Positions 1 through 12,520 of a stretch of 64,000 nt of DNA are shown in pieces. Position 1 is the stretch's first letter. Each line of letters begins with the position of its first letter. Source of the stretch: Carya illinoinensis. Taxonomy: Eukaryota > Streptophyta > Magnoliopsida > Fagales > Juglandaceae. A program made the position numbers and the translations under genes. The DNA is taken from positions 9,190,001 to 9,254,000 of the forward strand of contig NC_056752.1 in NCBI RefSeq assembly GCF_018687715.1, given 5' to 3'. The notes below the pieces were generated by a model. The model made no database searches. It worked only from the letters and a program-made list of their open reading frames with translations, and had not been told where the DNA came from.

Positions 1-3000
1 GGTGAGTTACTAGTTTTCCCATAAGCTAATGAATAGTAGATGAAATTCGACAATGGAGGGTCATGATCATACCGAGATAAACTTGAGTGAGAATGGGGAA
101 AGGCTGCAAGTAGCCCTAAGGCGAACTCAAAATGGGTGTTGGGCCATGAAGGGCTGCAAATGGCTTGAGGAAAACTCAATGAATTATCGGGCTAGACTGC
201 AAGTTGCTTGGGGCAAAGTGAGTGGGAGCTTGGGCTATGCAATTTAGGTTCGTCTCAAGGCCACATACTAGAAGAAGGACAGAGCGAGATTGCAAGTCAC
301 CCAATGGAAAAAACAACGGATGATTTGGGCTGTGCAAGACTGGGATCGTCCCCAAGAAAAATCGATAGAGGATCTGGTGAGGCTGCAAGTAACTAGGAGG
401 AAAACCCGAGCTGGCACTTGGGCTGTGAAGAGCCATACATTGTCTCGAGACATACTCAAATGAGTTTGGATGAGACTACTTAAGGAAACTTGAGGTAGAA
501 TTTGGCTATGGAGTGTCATGATCACACTGATACAAACTCGAGGGAGGAAAGGGAAAAGTTGCAAGTTGCCCCAAGCCAAACTAGAAAAGGGACTTGGGCC
601 ATGGAGGGCTGCAGTCATCTCAAGCCAGACTCAATGTAGGTTGCCCAAAGGAAATTCTAAGGGGGTATATCAACTTTGGAAGTCAACAGTTGTCACGAGG
701 TAGACATGAGGGAGGATTGGGTGAGTACGCAAGTTACCATAGGGAAAACGTTTAGGGAGAATTTTGGTTGTGGACAACTTGGCCTTTCCAAGGCAAACTC
801 AAGGTAGAACTCGGCAAGTCGTAAGTCACCCAAAGGAAAACTCAAATGGCAACTTGGGCTGTGGAGGGTCGCAGACTCAATGGAGGACCCAATCGAGATC
901 AAAAATTGGGCCCAATGCAAACTCAAGTGAGGACTAGGCATAACCTCAATCCCATTGAGACACACTAGAGGGTAGCTTGTGGAGGGCAAGATCACAAGCT
1001 GTCTTGAGGCAAACATGAGAGAGGACTTTTGCTATGGAAGGTTGCAGTCTTCTTGAGGAAGAAGAAGACTTGGGCAAGGTGGCAAGTTTCCTTAATGCAA
1101 ATTAGAGTGGGAACCGAGGCTATATAATATGCGATCTTCCAAAGGCAAACGTGAGGGAGGATCAATTATGACCTTAAGACATGAGGAAAACTCAATTGAG
1201 ATTGGGGTTGTGAATAGCAGCAAGTTTCCCTGAGGAATACTCAAGCGGGAATTTGGGCTATGGAGGGTACGGTTGTCCTGAGGCAAACTTAAGAGAGGAC
1301 AGGGTGATGTCAAAAGTCAACTAGAGCAAAACTATAAGGGATTTGGATTTTTGTGGGTTGCAATTGTCCTGAGGTAGACTTGAGAGAAGGCTGGATGTGG
1401 CCTCAAGATTTAAGGAAAACTCAATGGGAGATTGGGACTATGAATGGTCATGATCATCGCGAAGCAGACTTGAGGGACAATTAGGCAAAGTTACAAGTTG
1501 CCTCAAGGAAAAATTGAGTGGGGATTTGAATTGTGCTAAGGTAGACTTGAGAAGGACAGTGTCATGCCTAAGGTGGCGCCAAGGAAAACTCAAAGGGTGG
1601 GGGGATTTAACTTGTGTTGCGGTGCTTGATGAGGACCAAGCTAGGCTGTAAGTTATCTTAAGGAAAATTCAAGGTTGCACTCGGGATGCAAAAGCTTGTG
1701 ATCATCTCGAAGTAGACTCAAGAAAATATACATTTAGGTTAGGGAGGGATAAGTCGTTTTAAGTCAGATTTGAAGAAAGATTCAGCGAGGGTGCAAGTCT
1801 TCCTAAGGAAAACTTGTAATGGACTTATGATGGGCCACAGTTCTCATGAGGCAAACTTGAGGGGGAGTTGGACTATGAATGGTCGCGTCTCTCATGAGGC
1901 AGGCTTTAGGGAGGACTGGTTGAGACCGTAAATCCAAAGGTAATCTCGAGTAAGAACTCAATTTATGAGGTGTGGTATCGTTCTAAGGCTAACTCGTGGA
2001 AGGAAGTTGCAAGTTGCATTGAGGCAAACCCAATGGGGGCTTGGGTTGTGAGGGTTGAGGTTGCGCTAGACTCAAGGGAGGACCAAATGGGGCTCCAAGT
2101 TGCACCGAGTCGAACTCAATGTGGGGTTTTAATTGTGGAGCACTGCGATCGTCCCAATGCGAGCTCAAAGCTGGACTTGACATGTAACACCCCAATGAAA
2201 GGCCCAAACCACATGGTCTATACTCCAAAAGAAATAGTCAATGATATAATCAAAGCCCCATTGGAACCTTATAAAGAGCAAGAACTTCTCATTCCCAAGC
2301 AATGTGGGGTTCCATATGCCACCTACCCCTATCCTTAACATATAAGGTATCATAGTCTCCCCCTTTAAATTTCTGATGTCCTCGTCGGGCCTGTTTATTG
2401 TGGGTGGCATGGCTCAAGTATCACATTTCTAATTAGAATAGGCTATAATACCATTTGTAATGCTCCAATGAAAGACCATTGGAACCTTATAAAGAGCAAG
2501 AACTTCTCCTTTCCTAGCAATGTGTGATCTTATACACCACCTAACCTTATTTTTATCATATGGGGTATCACACGACATGGTTGTAAGTTACCTTGAGGCA
2601 AACATAATAGGATACAGGTTGTGGGGGGCCACTAATGTCTCGAGGCAAATTAGGGAGTTCATGAGTCACCCCAAGACAAGCTTGAGGGAGGTTTGGACGA
2701 GGCATCAAGTTGCCCTATGGAGGATCACGATCGTCATGCAACAAACTCAAGTAATAAAGTTTGCAATGCTCCAAAGGTAGACTTGAGGGATAACTAGGCC
2801 AGGTCACTAAGTCAGAGTCAAACGGGGAACTCAAGTAGTAAAGTTTAAAGTCCTCCAAAGGAAGACTCAAGCGAAGACCAATTACGACCTTAAGTCACTT
2901 CGAGACAAATTTAAAGGAAGCCATAGTTTGTGAAGGGTTGTAATAATCCCAAAGTAGACTCAATAGAGGAATACGCAGGGCCGCAACTCATGAAGTGAGA

Positions 3001-3245
3001 GCGGGAACTTGGGATAGCTAAGATCATCCCAAGAAAAACTTAAGATGAGAATTAGGCTATAGATGGCCATGATAGTCCCGAACCAAGTGAGAGAGGATGA
3101 AGTGAGAGCGAGAACTTGGGATACCCAAGATAGTCTCAAGAAAAACTCAAGTGTAGACTTGGGCTATTTATGGCCGTGATCTTCCCGAACCAAGTGAGAA
3201 AGGATGAAGTGAGGTTGCAAGTTGCCTAGAGGCAAACTTGGCTTG
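1..3245. repeat. Degenerate ~93-bp tandem repeat array
   Basis: The array is a long run of diverged repeats. The motif gcaagt recurs near 106, 199, 292 and 385 (93-bp steps), then near 561, 729 and 821 at roughly one or two units. Each unit looks like two ~46-bp halves. One half carries gctgcaagttgcc...aactcaag...acttgggct and the other carries gatcgtcc...gag.caaactcgag. No ORF persists across the array and the short ORFs have no family features. The array is interrupted at about 2176-2580. It could be the non-coding interior of an LTR element or an old minisatellite; the sequence alone does not decide. Confidence 0.7.
2176..2580. repeat. Dispersed repeat insertion with internal direct duplication
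   Basis: This block has a different composition from the surrounding array. It begins near tgtaacaccccaatgaaag and carries ggaaccttataaagagcaag twice, near 2260 and 2480, with similar text after each copy ending in ggggtatcaca-like sequence. The TGTAACA...ATCACA style of ends resembles plant LTR sequence. No coding region is visible. The LTR assignment is inference. Confidence 0.45.
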
Positions 3246-3897
3246 ACCATACACTAAAGCAAGATTGCCAAAGCAATGTGCTTTTCATGAGCTTTTGATG
3301 TTTGCTCGGTAGGCGAGGTGGTAGGCAACAAAGGCGATTGGAAGAGAACGATACTTTCCCACAATGCATGGTGGTAATGGGTGAGCCGCTAGCATCTATT
3401 CACCATTCATGTAGCAGTATGTAGGTCCATGTATCAATGCTAACCAATACTCTCTAATTTGCAAGTTCTCTAGTGTCACTCATTGAGTTGTTGGGCGCCA
3501 GTTTTTCAAATGTGGAGAACAATAAGCACTCAAAATATTATAAGTACTTAACGTGCCTTAATCTGCAAGTACAATAAAACATGCTTAAACGACAAAATAA
3601 TTAGGCAACTTATCTTTGCTTCTAATTGTGTTTCTAGGCGACTCTTGTCTTTTTACTAGGCAAGTTACATATATTCTTTGATTTGCTCTTTCACGGTTCA
3701 TTCAACTTTCTATCTAGAGAATGACGAATGGGTCCCATAGATGGCACCAAACTGTTTTTGCATTTTACGTCTCTTTTCAATATCAATCCTACAGTTTATT
3801 TTGATTAATTATTCACCATAATAATCCTAATTCTATCATGCACTACTTGGTATAAGAACTTTAACATTTTCTTGGGGTGGTTTCTCATCAATTTCTC
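3246..3897. other. Non-coding, retroelement-like junction sequence
   Basis: No gene is seen. Two short motifs, gggcgcca near 3494 and gatggcaccaaactg near 3741, resemble the sequence at primer-binding-site and LTR junctions of plant Ty3-type elements. The array to the left and the gag relic to the right may therefore be parts of decayed LTR elements. This is a weak inference. Confidence 0.3.
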
Positions 3898-4330
3898 ATG
3901 GTTGGTGGTCGAGGACGTGGTCGACTTAGGAAGATTCTAAATGAGGAAGCCCATCACCATAATTGTAACTTGCAAGATGTACTAATTGTGGATTAGATCG
4001 GCATCTATAGGTGCAAGACCTGAAGGATCATATGGACGATCTTGATTTTGACTCCAACGTCGAAAGTCTATCACAATCGATCGTATTCTATTTCAGGAAT
4101 ACCATGGTTGGGAGGAACAACGTCATTGGGACCTAAGCTTTAGAGTTCATTTACTAGAATTTTCTAGTTCTCTGCAAATTGGAGATTTCATTGATTGGTT
4201 GCAAGAAGTTGAACAGGCATACTACCTTGAAGAAAATGACTTTCAAGAGGAGCATTCTTCCATATATTGGAACTCTAAACTAGTTATCTACGGTACTTAT
4301 CCTGACAAAGACGATCTAGTGAAGGGGTAA
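3898..4330 (+). pseudogene. Ty3/gypsy-type gag relic
   Basis: An ATG at 3898 opens a short reading frame starting MVGGRGRGRLRK that stops at 3994-3996. Further on, broken frames read GDFIDWLQEVEQ and then a DDL-containing stretch. This matches the region around the DFIDWLxxVE motif of plant Ty3-type Gag proteins, where Gag packages element RNA into particles. The preceding ttggtataagaac near 3847 resembles the common start-of-element sequence ttggtatcagagc. Stops and frame changes make it non-functional. No protease or reverse transcriptase follows. Confidence 0.5.
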
Positions 4331-5965
4331 TTATTTTTATTGAAAACATAGAAAATCTTGAAAAAGAAGATGGTAGCGAAAGTTTAAAGTCAAAAGATGA
4401 AACAACTTTTGAAATAATTACTTGTGTTGATTTTCTTGGGAGCTGGATTTTTATTTTTTTCAATTTTTCCTATATATGCAAATAGTTCTTTTGGACTTTG
4501 AGTTGTGAAAAAAAAAAAAAAAAAGGAGTTGATTTTGGAGGTTGAAATGTTGAGTATTATTTTATTCCAATCTGGTCCAACAATGTCAATTTGGTCATGG
4601 TCATTGGGATGGGAGTACAAAAGAAAAGGAAGATGGCTTAATTGGGCATCCAAAAGGCCGTTGCAATGAGACGAATCCTCACCAACTCGAAGAGAATGAT
4701 GCAAATCTAAACTAGTGCATGGGTTCCGGGTTTAGATTCATGTTCATAATGCTGAACTACCTTAAGAAGTCAAATAAGCCCAAATATGATAACAAACATT
4801 GAATCTTCCTTTGATTGGAGCAATATCAGTTGCTTTTCCCCCAAGTCATTTATTTACATTCATTATTGTCTTTTCTGGAAAATATTTCTGTTCAAATGTT
4901 AGAAATAGTTCTGATTTCAGTTTTGGACAATTCTTTTGTAGGATTGTTGTTTAGTTACATATTTAATTTTTATGCAATAATTAAAAATTTAACTTTTAAA
5001 GCAAAATTCTCATAATTTCAAGTTTTCAAACTATTTAAACTCAACATGTAGTCTCCATTAGGAGAAATAGAATTTTATCAATAAACCTTATTACAAGAGT
5101 TTTCTCTTCTTTTTTTAAATCTCTATTCAGACTCAATCCTACAGTTTTCTATTGATTAACTAGCTTTCAAAATAATCATAATTTTATGTCGACTTGTCTC
5201 TTTGTTTGTTCCATCATTGCATGTGGGCTTTTAATACAACATGGACAGTAGTTAGATAGACTTACAACCCTTGCATATTGTATACCCAACAGATACCATG
5301 ATGCTAATATTGATATTCACATTAAAAAGTTTAATATTAATAATATTCATCCCAAAAAAAAAAAGTTATAAATAGTACATAGTATATTATTGTAATACCA
5401 GTACATCTTATAAACTACACGTTACTAAATAGGTGTCGATTAACTTGATTTAAGATCTAGATCTGCATCTTAAACATTATTTGAAAACTAAGAGCACTCT
5501 CAATCATTTATTTATCCTCATATTTAAAATATATTACCAAAACTCACTTTTTCTATTTTACATAGTGACTTTTACAATATATCATATATCAGCTTTTCTA
5601 TTTTTTTCTATATCATTTAAATATTTTTTATTCAATTCAAATATCTCCTTTGATTACCAATTATATCCTTATATCTTTTGATACTTGCAATACCTCCTCA
5701 TATATAATATCATATAATTATGCCCTATTTCAGATTAATCCAAATTTATAAGCCAAATAAAAATTGAAATTGATTCAATATATATATATATATATATATA
5801 TTAAAAAGAAGAAGAAGAAAATATTATGATAATACTCTCCAATATGTTATGAGAATATTCATTTTTTATAATTGAGAAAGAATATTCTCAAAATATTCTT
5901 GGGCATATTTTGAGAATATCTATTTTTTATAATTGTAATATTTTCAACATATTCTTGAATATATT
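4331..5965. other. AT-rich intergenic DNA
   Basis: No convincing gene is seen. The stretch holds a poly(A) run near 4508-4524, a (TA)n tract at about 5780-5802 and repeated gagaatat/atattctc words at 5830-5970. A sequence taagagcactctcaatc near 5490 looks like one end of a plant DNA transposon preceded by TAA. It could be the left end of the PIF-type element described next, but no partner end was found. Confidence 0.4.
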
Positions 5966-6059
5966 ATGAGAATATACCTTACTTTATATTACCCAAAGCT
6001 CCTAAAATCATTTGTTCTAAAGTTTCACCACTTTTTTATTTCCATTTCTTTGCACAATT

Positions 6060-6587
6060 CATCTAGGTCTACTTTCCATAAACTTTTTATGAATCCTATC
6101 TTTGAGATTTTTGACTCATCATTGTTTGATGATGAGTTGGCATTAAATTTAGTTCTTTCCATGGAAGAAAAATGCTGGGGTAGTGAGAGAGGTTCAACAT
6201 CACGTCATAATTCTATTATGCATCCTACATTCATCCAAAAAAATTATTTTCAAGGCCACCAATGAATTTTCTCGAATTATTGTGCTGAATCACTCGTATA
6301 TCATTTGAATTTATTTTGTAGGAGATTTTGAATGCAACATTCTCTTTTCTTGTATATTCAAGCTGCGTTAAAAGCATATAAACCATACTTCGTCGAAATA
6401 ATAGATGCTGCTAGAAGGCTTGGGCGTTCCTCCATTCAAAAAATAACAGCAGCAATGAGAATACCAGCTTATGGAGTATATTTCTGATATTTTGTAGACA
6501 AATACTTGAGAATTGTAGAAAATGTAGCAGCTAAGTGTTTGAAGAAATTTCTTAAAGCTGTCAATTGCATCTTCTCCAGCAAGTACC
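6060..6587 (+). pseudogene. PIF/Harbinger-type transposase relic, upstream part
   Basis: In broken plus-strand frames this encodes the N-terminal part of an ALP1/HARBI1-like transposase. First comes an acidic stretch (SLFDDELALNL) and an EGHQ-like segment (FQGHQ). After a gap comes RSSIQKITAAMR followed by VDKYLRIVENVAAKCLKKF. These match the conserved region before the DDE nuclease domain of plant PIF transposases, which cut and move DNA transposons. In-frame stops occur near 6310 and 6484. The LINE insertion point falls just after the last recognisable residues (SSKYL), and the same protein resumes beyond the LINE. Confidence 0.65.
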
Positions 6588-6628
6588 TTTTTTTTGAAAG
6601 TAATACCTCAAAATTTCATTAAAAAACT

Positions 6629-9600
6629 TTAACCAGTACAATATTTTTCTTTTTCCAAACAAGCTGCAATACAAGCTGGAACTTCTTCTATCCAAACCTT
6701 TTTTTCTTCTAAACTTAAAGCTTCTTTAGCTAAAACATGAGCCACATTATTTAGTTCCCTATAAGCAAATTGTATAGACCAATCTGGTCTGTTTGCTAGA
6801 ACAAACCGTATATCTTCAATCAATGAACCACCAACTGATAAGTCTTCCTCATTACTCAAAACTGCTAGAATAACAGCCTTTGCATCACCTTCAAAGATGA
6901 CCTTCTGTATATTAAGTTCATTACACAACTCCATCGCCTTCCACAGTGCATAACCCTCTGTTACTGTTGGATTCTGCACATGTTGTCTTTGGTCACATAC
7001 AGCCACTAAAGCCTCTCCCTCTTCATCTCTGACTATGATTCCCACTCCCGTCCTTTTCTTCCTTTGATCCAATGAAGCATCCCAATTCACCTTAACTATC
7101 CCTCTTGTTGGTTTTTTCCAGGTTTTCTGCATTAAGTTAGATCTTGGTGTTTGACCTTCCTTCTTCTGGATTCTTTGAGATTGCTGAAACTCCTCAAGGC
7201 ACTCTTTTGCTGTTTTAAGAATTCTTGTTGGGCATGAAAGCCTTTTTTCAAATACATAGTCATTCCTCCTGAACCATACCTTTCGAAATGCAACTGCCAT
7301 CTCCTCCAACTGGTTTTTATTCAATCTTGACATTAGTTTTTCCCACATGTGAAGGAAATCTTGTTCTGTGCTGTTCTATTTTTGAACCAGACTTTGAGAA
7401 TCTGACCACACGTCATTTGCAGCTGTACATTCCCTAAGAGCATGCATGACAATTTCAATTCCTGCACCACATAGAGGACACCCTTGCTCATCTACTATTT
7501 TCCTTTTGAAAAGGTTATTTTTAGTAGGTAATAGATCATTTCCTGCCCTCCATATAAAGAATTTGACAACCCTTGGCACTTTCAAATCCCATATACTCCT
7601 CCACCACTTGTCAATCTTTTCTTCCTTTGAGGAACCACCTTTTCCTATTTTTTAGTCTTTCCAATTGCAGATAATATGCACTGTTGACTATAAACAGACC
7701 CTTCTTTGATGGACCCCAAATAAGTTTATCTTGTACCTTTCCTTTGCTCAAGGGTATGCTTAAAATCTGCTCGACCTCATCACCTGAGAATATGGATCTA
7801 ATCTTCTCTTCATCCCATACTCTTTACTGATTGTCAATTAGCTCCTCAACCCGATATTCACCACTGATCAACCCTATTGGTGACTGGACAGCATATGAAG
7901 TAGGAGTAGATAACCACTTGTCACCCCATATCTTTATCTTTCTTCCATCCCCCACTTTCCACCTTAAGCCTTCTTGCAACAAATCTCTAGCCCACCAGAT
8001 ACTTTTCCATATAAGGGATGGTTGTGACCCAAGCTTAGCCTCCATAAAACTTGAGTGCCTGAAATATTTTTCCTTGAAAACCACTGCTGCAAGTGATCCA
8101 GGATTCTTGATGAGTCTCCATCCCTATTTTGCTAAGAGAGCTAGATTCCTAAACCCCAATCCACCCTTTCCTTTATGAACACCCATCTTGGCCCACTTCC
8201 TCCATTATATTCCCCCTTCAGTTTGCTGTTTGCCCCACCAGAATTTTGAAAACATGCCATTAATATCATCACATAGTCGTTTGGGCATCTTAAACACACT
8301 CATGGTGTAAATAGGAATATATTGAAGTACTGCCTTGATCAACACTTCTTTTCCAGCCAATGTCAAGAAGTTATTCTTCCAACTATTTATCTTCTGCCAC
8401 ACTCTTTCTTTTAGAATGCTGAAAGTCTGGTACTTTGATCTCCCTACTATGGTAGGAAGACCTAAGTATTTGTCATAATTTCCACAAACAACCGAATTTC
8501 CAGCTTCTAGAATTCTTCTCTTATCTTCTGCCTTGGTGTTGCTACTGAAGAAAACTGATGTCTTCTCTTTGTTGAGGAACTGATCAGATGCTCTTTCATA
8601 CTTTTTCAGCAACTCTTGAATTCTGCTCCACTCTTCCAGCTTTGCTCTACCAAAAAAAATGCAGTCATCCGCAAATAGGAGATGATTTATGCTTGTCCCT
8701 CCTCTTTTCACTTGCACACCCCTTGTTAAGTTCTGCTTCTCATAAGAGTTTAAAATGGCACTAAGGCCTTCAGCACAAATGAGGAAGAGATAGGGTGACA
8801 AAGGGTCACCCTGTCTTAAACCCCTTGTGGGAATAATTTTGTAACCTACCTTCCCATTGATCAAAACAGAATAACTTACTGACCTAACACACTTCATAAT
8901 GAGATTAACCCATTTTTCACAAAAACCCATCTTTTTCATTACAAACTCCAAAAACTCTCATTCCACTCGGTCATAAGCTTTTGACATGTAAAGCTTAATG
9001 GCCATACTCCCCACCTTCCCCCTCTTTCTTGTTTTCATAGTATGTAACATTTCATAAGCAATCATAATATTATCATTAATCATTCTCCCAGGTAGAAAGG
9101 CACTTTGTGTAGGAGATATGATAGCACTAAGCACTCTTTTGAATCTGTTTGTGATGGTTTTTGAGACAATTTTATAGATTACATTACAAAAGTCTGTAGT
9201 CACAAACTTTTTTGGGTTCTTTTATTTTGGGAATCATGGCAAGATAAGTATAATTGAGAAAATGGTCCATAGAGTTACCATTAAGTGCTGATAATGCAAT
9301 CTTGCACACTTCATCAGCTACAATACTCCAATGGTTTTGATAAAAGCAGGCTCCAAAACCGTTTGGTCCAGGTGATTTGAATGGTGCCATTTGCTTCACA
9401 AACTCAAATTCATTTCATGTGTAACCCTTGTATCGATACCCATCACACACTCCTCCATATCTTTTGTAGATGGCCTTGTTGTTTGAAAGATTTTATCAAA
9501 ATATGCTCTGAATGTCTTTTCAATATCATTAAAGCCCGTGACCCTTATATTACTGTCATTTTCCACCTCTATTATTTGATTTCTTTTTTGCCTTTGATTA

Positions 9601-10702
9601 GCACATGCATGGAAGTACTTTGTATTTCTTTCTCCAAGCTTGTACCAATTAGTTTTTGCTCTCTGTCTCCATTTCAGGTCCTCTTTTTCTAACATCAAGC
9701 ATAGCTCTTCTTTTACTTTCTTGACTTCAATGACATTAAATCTATTTTCCTCAGCTTGCAATCTGTACAAATACTTTATTTTCTCTTCTATCTCCTTTTT
9801 TCCAGCCTTCCTGAGTTGCTTACTCCATTTCTGGAAAAACTCTTTGCTTCTACTTAATAACTCCATCATTCTGCTGGATTGGTTACTATCAAAAACATCA
9901 CACTGCCAAGCTTTCTTCAGGATCATTTCACACTCCTCCTCCAAAGCCCAGTTAGCTTCATATTTAAAAGCTTTCTGAATGTAACCTTCCAAGAACTTAT
10001 CATTTTTAAATGAATAAGCAGAGGCTTATGGTTAGATGTACCAGTCACCATCACTTCCACCCATGCTTCCTTATAAACCTCTATCCAAGCTGGATTTGCA
10101 ACAGCCCTATCTAACCTTTCCTTAGTGTAAGTTTGATCCCTATGTAAATTGCTCCACGTGTACTTATCTCCTTGCCATCCTAAATCAAAAAGATTCCCAT
10201 CCTGAATAACTTCCCTGAATAACTCCATTTGCCCTTCAGGTCTGGCTCTGCCCCCAACCTTCTCATCATTGTAGAGAATTTCATTGAAGTCCCCCACTAT
10301 GCACCACTCTTTATGTTCTTGAGGTTTAAAAGATTTCAGTAAGTCCCAAGTGGCCTTCCTCTTAACTGTTTTAGGATGCCCATAAAAACAAGTGAGCAAC
10401 CATTTTACCTTTGCTTCAACATCTTCAATCCAGGCATTAATATGCCTTTGGGAGTAACTTACCACTTCAATTCCCACGTTATCACTCCATAAGAGAAGCA
10501 TTCCTCCTCCTTTGCCAACTGAGTCCACCATAAAACAACCCTTACAATTCAACTTTCTCTTCAACCCTTCACAGTTTCTATTACTAAGTTTGGTTTCCAT
10601 AATGAAAACTAAATTGGGCTTATTCTTCTCTGCCATGTTGCAGAGATCTTGAACTGTCCGAGGGTTCCCCAACCCTCGGCAGTTCCAGCTTAATATTTTC
10701 AT
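6629..10702 (-). pseudogene. LINE ORF2: endonuclease, reverse transcriptase, RNase H (broken)
   Basis: It begins at 10702 with MKILSWNCRGLGNPRT, the usual start of plant LINE ORF2. The apurinic-like endonuclease has GDFNEI and a GTSNHKPL motif where SDHxPL is usual. A frameshift follows near 9990. Reverse transcriptase segments follow in several frames: FKSPGPNGF, QSAFLPGRMI, KAYDRVE, GLRQGDPLSPYLF and the catalytic FADD near 8670. A zf-RVT segment lies near 7376-7585 (CPLCG...H...C). The RNase H domain at 6629-7348 has VNWDAS, an acidic helix, GDAKAV and NNVAHVLA. Frameshifts lie near 9400 and 9200. A TGA replaces the Trp codon after DRVE near 8957. ORF2 nicks the target and copies the element RNA there. 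Confidence 0.85.
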
Positions 10703-11024
10703 GTTGATTGGCGGGGCTGAAACTCAGCCTCCGCCACTACATTTGGAATCCTTCCTCCCTCTGTTTCAGCCCCTGCCACTACATTTGGAATCCTTCCTCC
10801 CTCTGTCCCACTGCACCACTTCCCCCTCTTCCCAGCTTTGCCACCCCCATGAGCACCTTCATCTTCCTCTCCATGCCTCTGTTTGACCACTACATGGTTA
10901 ACAGCCCCTTCCTTCTTATCTTTTTTTCTAGCTTTCCTCTTCCAAACCCCTTTTTTAACCACCTACACTACTTCCTCGCTGCTTACCCTTTTAGTTGGAT
11001 CCTCAACAGAAACCATCTTCTCAC

Positions 11025-12170
11025 CTATATTACCAGAATCCTCCCCCCCCCCCCTCCCCCCATTATGCACAGTCTTGCCTCTTCCCTTAACTCCACTTCA
11101 TAGAGACCCCCCTCTCCTTGCTTTTCTTTTGAATGTCCTTGCATCTCACACCCACTCTCCTCCACACAGTTCTCTTGAGCAGAATATGCCCCTTTTCTTC
11201 CAACAAAAAACACCTTCTCTATTGGATCCTTTCCTTTACTTTCCTCCCCACCCTTCGGATTGGGCCCTTCACTCATCTTACTCCCCCTTATATCCTCCCC
11301 ATCAAATGCCTTACTATTTCCTCCACCATATATAAAACTATCCTCCATTTTCCTCCAGCTATTTGCCTCCTCTTCCTTTCTGTATGATCTATTAAAGTTC
11401 TTGGTTTTTGCACCCTGGTTGGCCCTCAACCATATACCATATCGATTTTCCTTGCCTTCTACCTCCCCCACTAAACTAGAACATCCCTTCCTTCCATGAA
11501 CAACACACCCACAAGCAAAACATATTCTCGGCATCTTCTCATAACTAAATGGAATCCATATGCTCTCTCCCTTCACATTGATAGTTCTTCCTCTTGCTAA
11601 AGGTTGTGTTAAGTCCAGATAAATGAGTACTTTCAAATAGCTGCCCCAACCACTCCCATCATCCTTTACATCTACATCCTCTACCCTTCCAACCGTGCCT
11701 CCAATCTATTTTCCTCGTTCTTTTGTCATACAAGATAGAGGCAAGTTATGCATTCTCACCCATAGACATTCAAAATCAAAGTTTACCCGATGCACAGGTA
11801 TATGTCCCACAAATTCTTTCAAAACAAGCATTTGATTATCAAAGAACCAGGGACACCCTTTCCAAACCCTCTGCATGTCCATCTTATTTTCAAAGACTAT
11901 AACGAAAACATTGTGGCTTACCTCAGTAAACTGAGCTTCCTTGCTTATCCTTCATATTCTGGCCATCGTGGACCCCATTACTTCTTTGCTTATGGCTCTC
12001 ATCGAGCAGACTTTCCCCACCAAACTCCTTGACTCTCTGTCTTTCATTTCCTCAGAAGCTTCATCGTTAATAACTATATCAAACCTTTCCCCCTCCAGCA
12101 ACCTGAGCCTCTTCCACCTTTCTTTCAGTTCTTCCATCCTTTCAGCAGCAGCAACACCTCCTTCCACTGG
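11025..12170 (-). pseudogene. LINE ORF1: DUF4283-like and CCHC zinc knuckle (broken)
   Basis: The ORF runs minus strand from about 12167. Its first part (RWKRLRLLEGE, then MARI) is DUF4283-like. After a frame change near 11950 it continues to KVDVKDDGSGWG-like and LDLTQPLARGRTI segments. The zinc knuckle near 11520 reads CFACGCVVHGRKGC, a C-x2-C-x4-H-x4-C pattern. An in-frame TAG near 11714 interrupts it. ORF1 proteins of this class bind element RNA. The plus-strand proline- and serine-rich ORFs over this stretch are antisense shadows. Confidence 0.7.
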
Positions 12171-12384
12171 TCTTCACCTCCTGAAAGCTCTTACTAACTA
12201 CCTTCCTTCCTCCGTCCTGCCACCTTGTACCACCCTGAGAATATTCCTGACAACGAAATGTGCCACCACCAATTCTGTTATAACCAACTCCACGTGCCTC
12301 TGCACCCTCCCACTCCACCTCTTTTTCTAGAGAGAAAAAGAGAGGAGACTCTCAAAAGCCCGCCATTTTTCTCCGGCAAGTACC

Positions 12385-12520
12385 TGAGGTCACCAAACGA
12401 TAGCAGTATTGATAGATGAAAGGGAAAAAATTTTAGGCTTATTGATTGCATGCATTGAAAAATGAAGAACTGTCTAAATTCATATAAAGGAATTTATTCA
12501 GCGACAAGAAGGGGGGCTAG
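12385..12520 (+). pseudogene. PIF/Harbinger-type transposase relic, downstream part
   Basis: Immediately after the LINE's right target duplication the plus strand reads YLRSPNDSSIDR and then, after a frame change, RLIDCMH followed by a stop and KMKNCLNSYKGIY. This continues the upstream relic across the insertion. The IDCMH segment corresponds to the region of the first catalytic Asp of the DDE domain (codon about 12444-12446). The rest of the nuclease domain is not recognisable downstream. Confidence 0.7.

Larger units (their letters stand above)
6573..12384 (-). mobile_element. Full-length L1-type LINE with 15-bp target-site duplication
   Basis: The target duplication is tctccagcaagtacc at 6573-6587 and tctccggcaagtacc at 12370-12384, with one mismatch. 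The element body is 6588-12369, 5782 bp. On the minus strand the order is 5' leader, ORF1 (DUF4283-like plus CCHC knuckle), then ORF2 (endonuclease, reverse transcriptase, zf-RVT, RNase H). A T-run at 6588-6595 is the poly(A) tail at the 3' end. Both flanks encode the same PIF transposase, so the boundaries are well supported. Both ORFs carry frameshifts and stops, so the copy is dead. Its age looks moderate, since the domains are still easy to read. Confidence 0.9.

Noticed and set aside
1..2780. Multiple 60-120 aa frames in the first 2.8 kb
   Set aside because: They translate the degenerate 93-bp repeat array in different frames and share no consistent protein.
10701..12419. Several plus-strand proline-, serine- and leucine-rich frames
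   Set aside because: They are antisense to LINE ORF1, whose domains read clearly on the minus strand. Only the last residues of the 12225-12419 frame are real, as PIF transposase.
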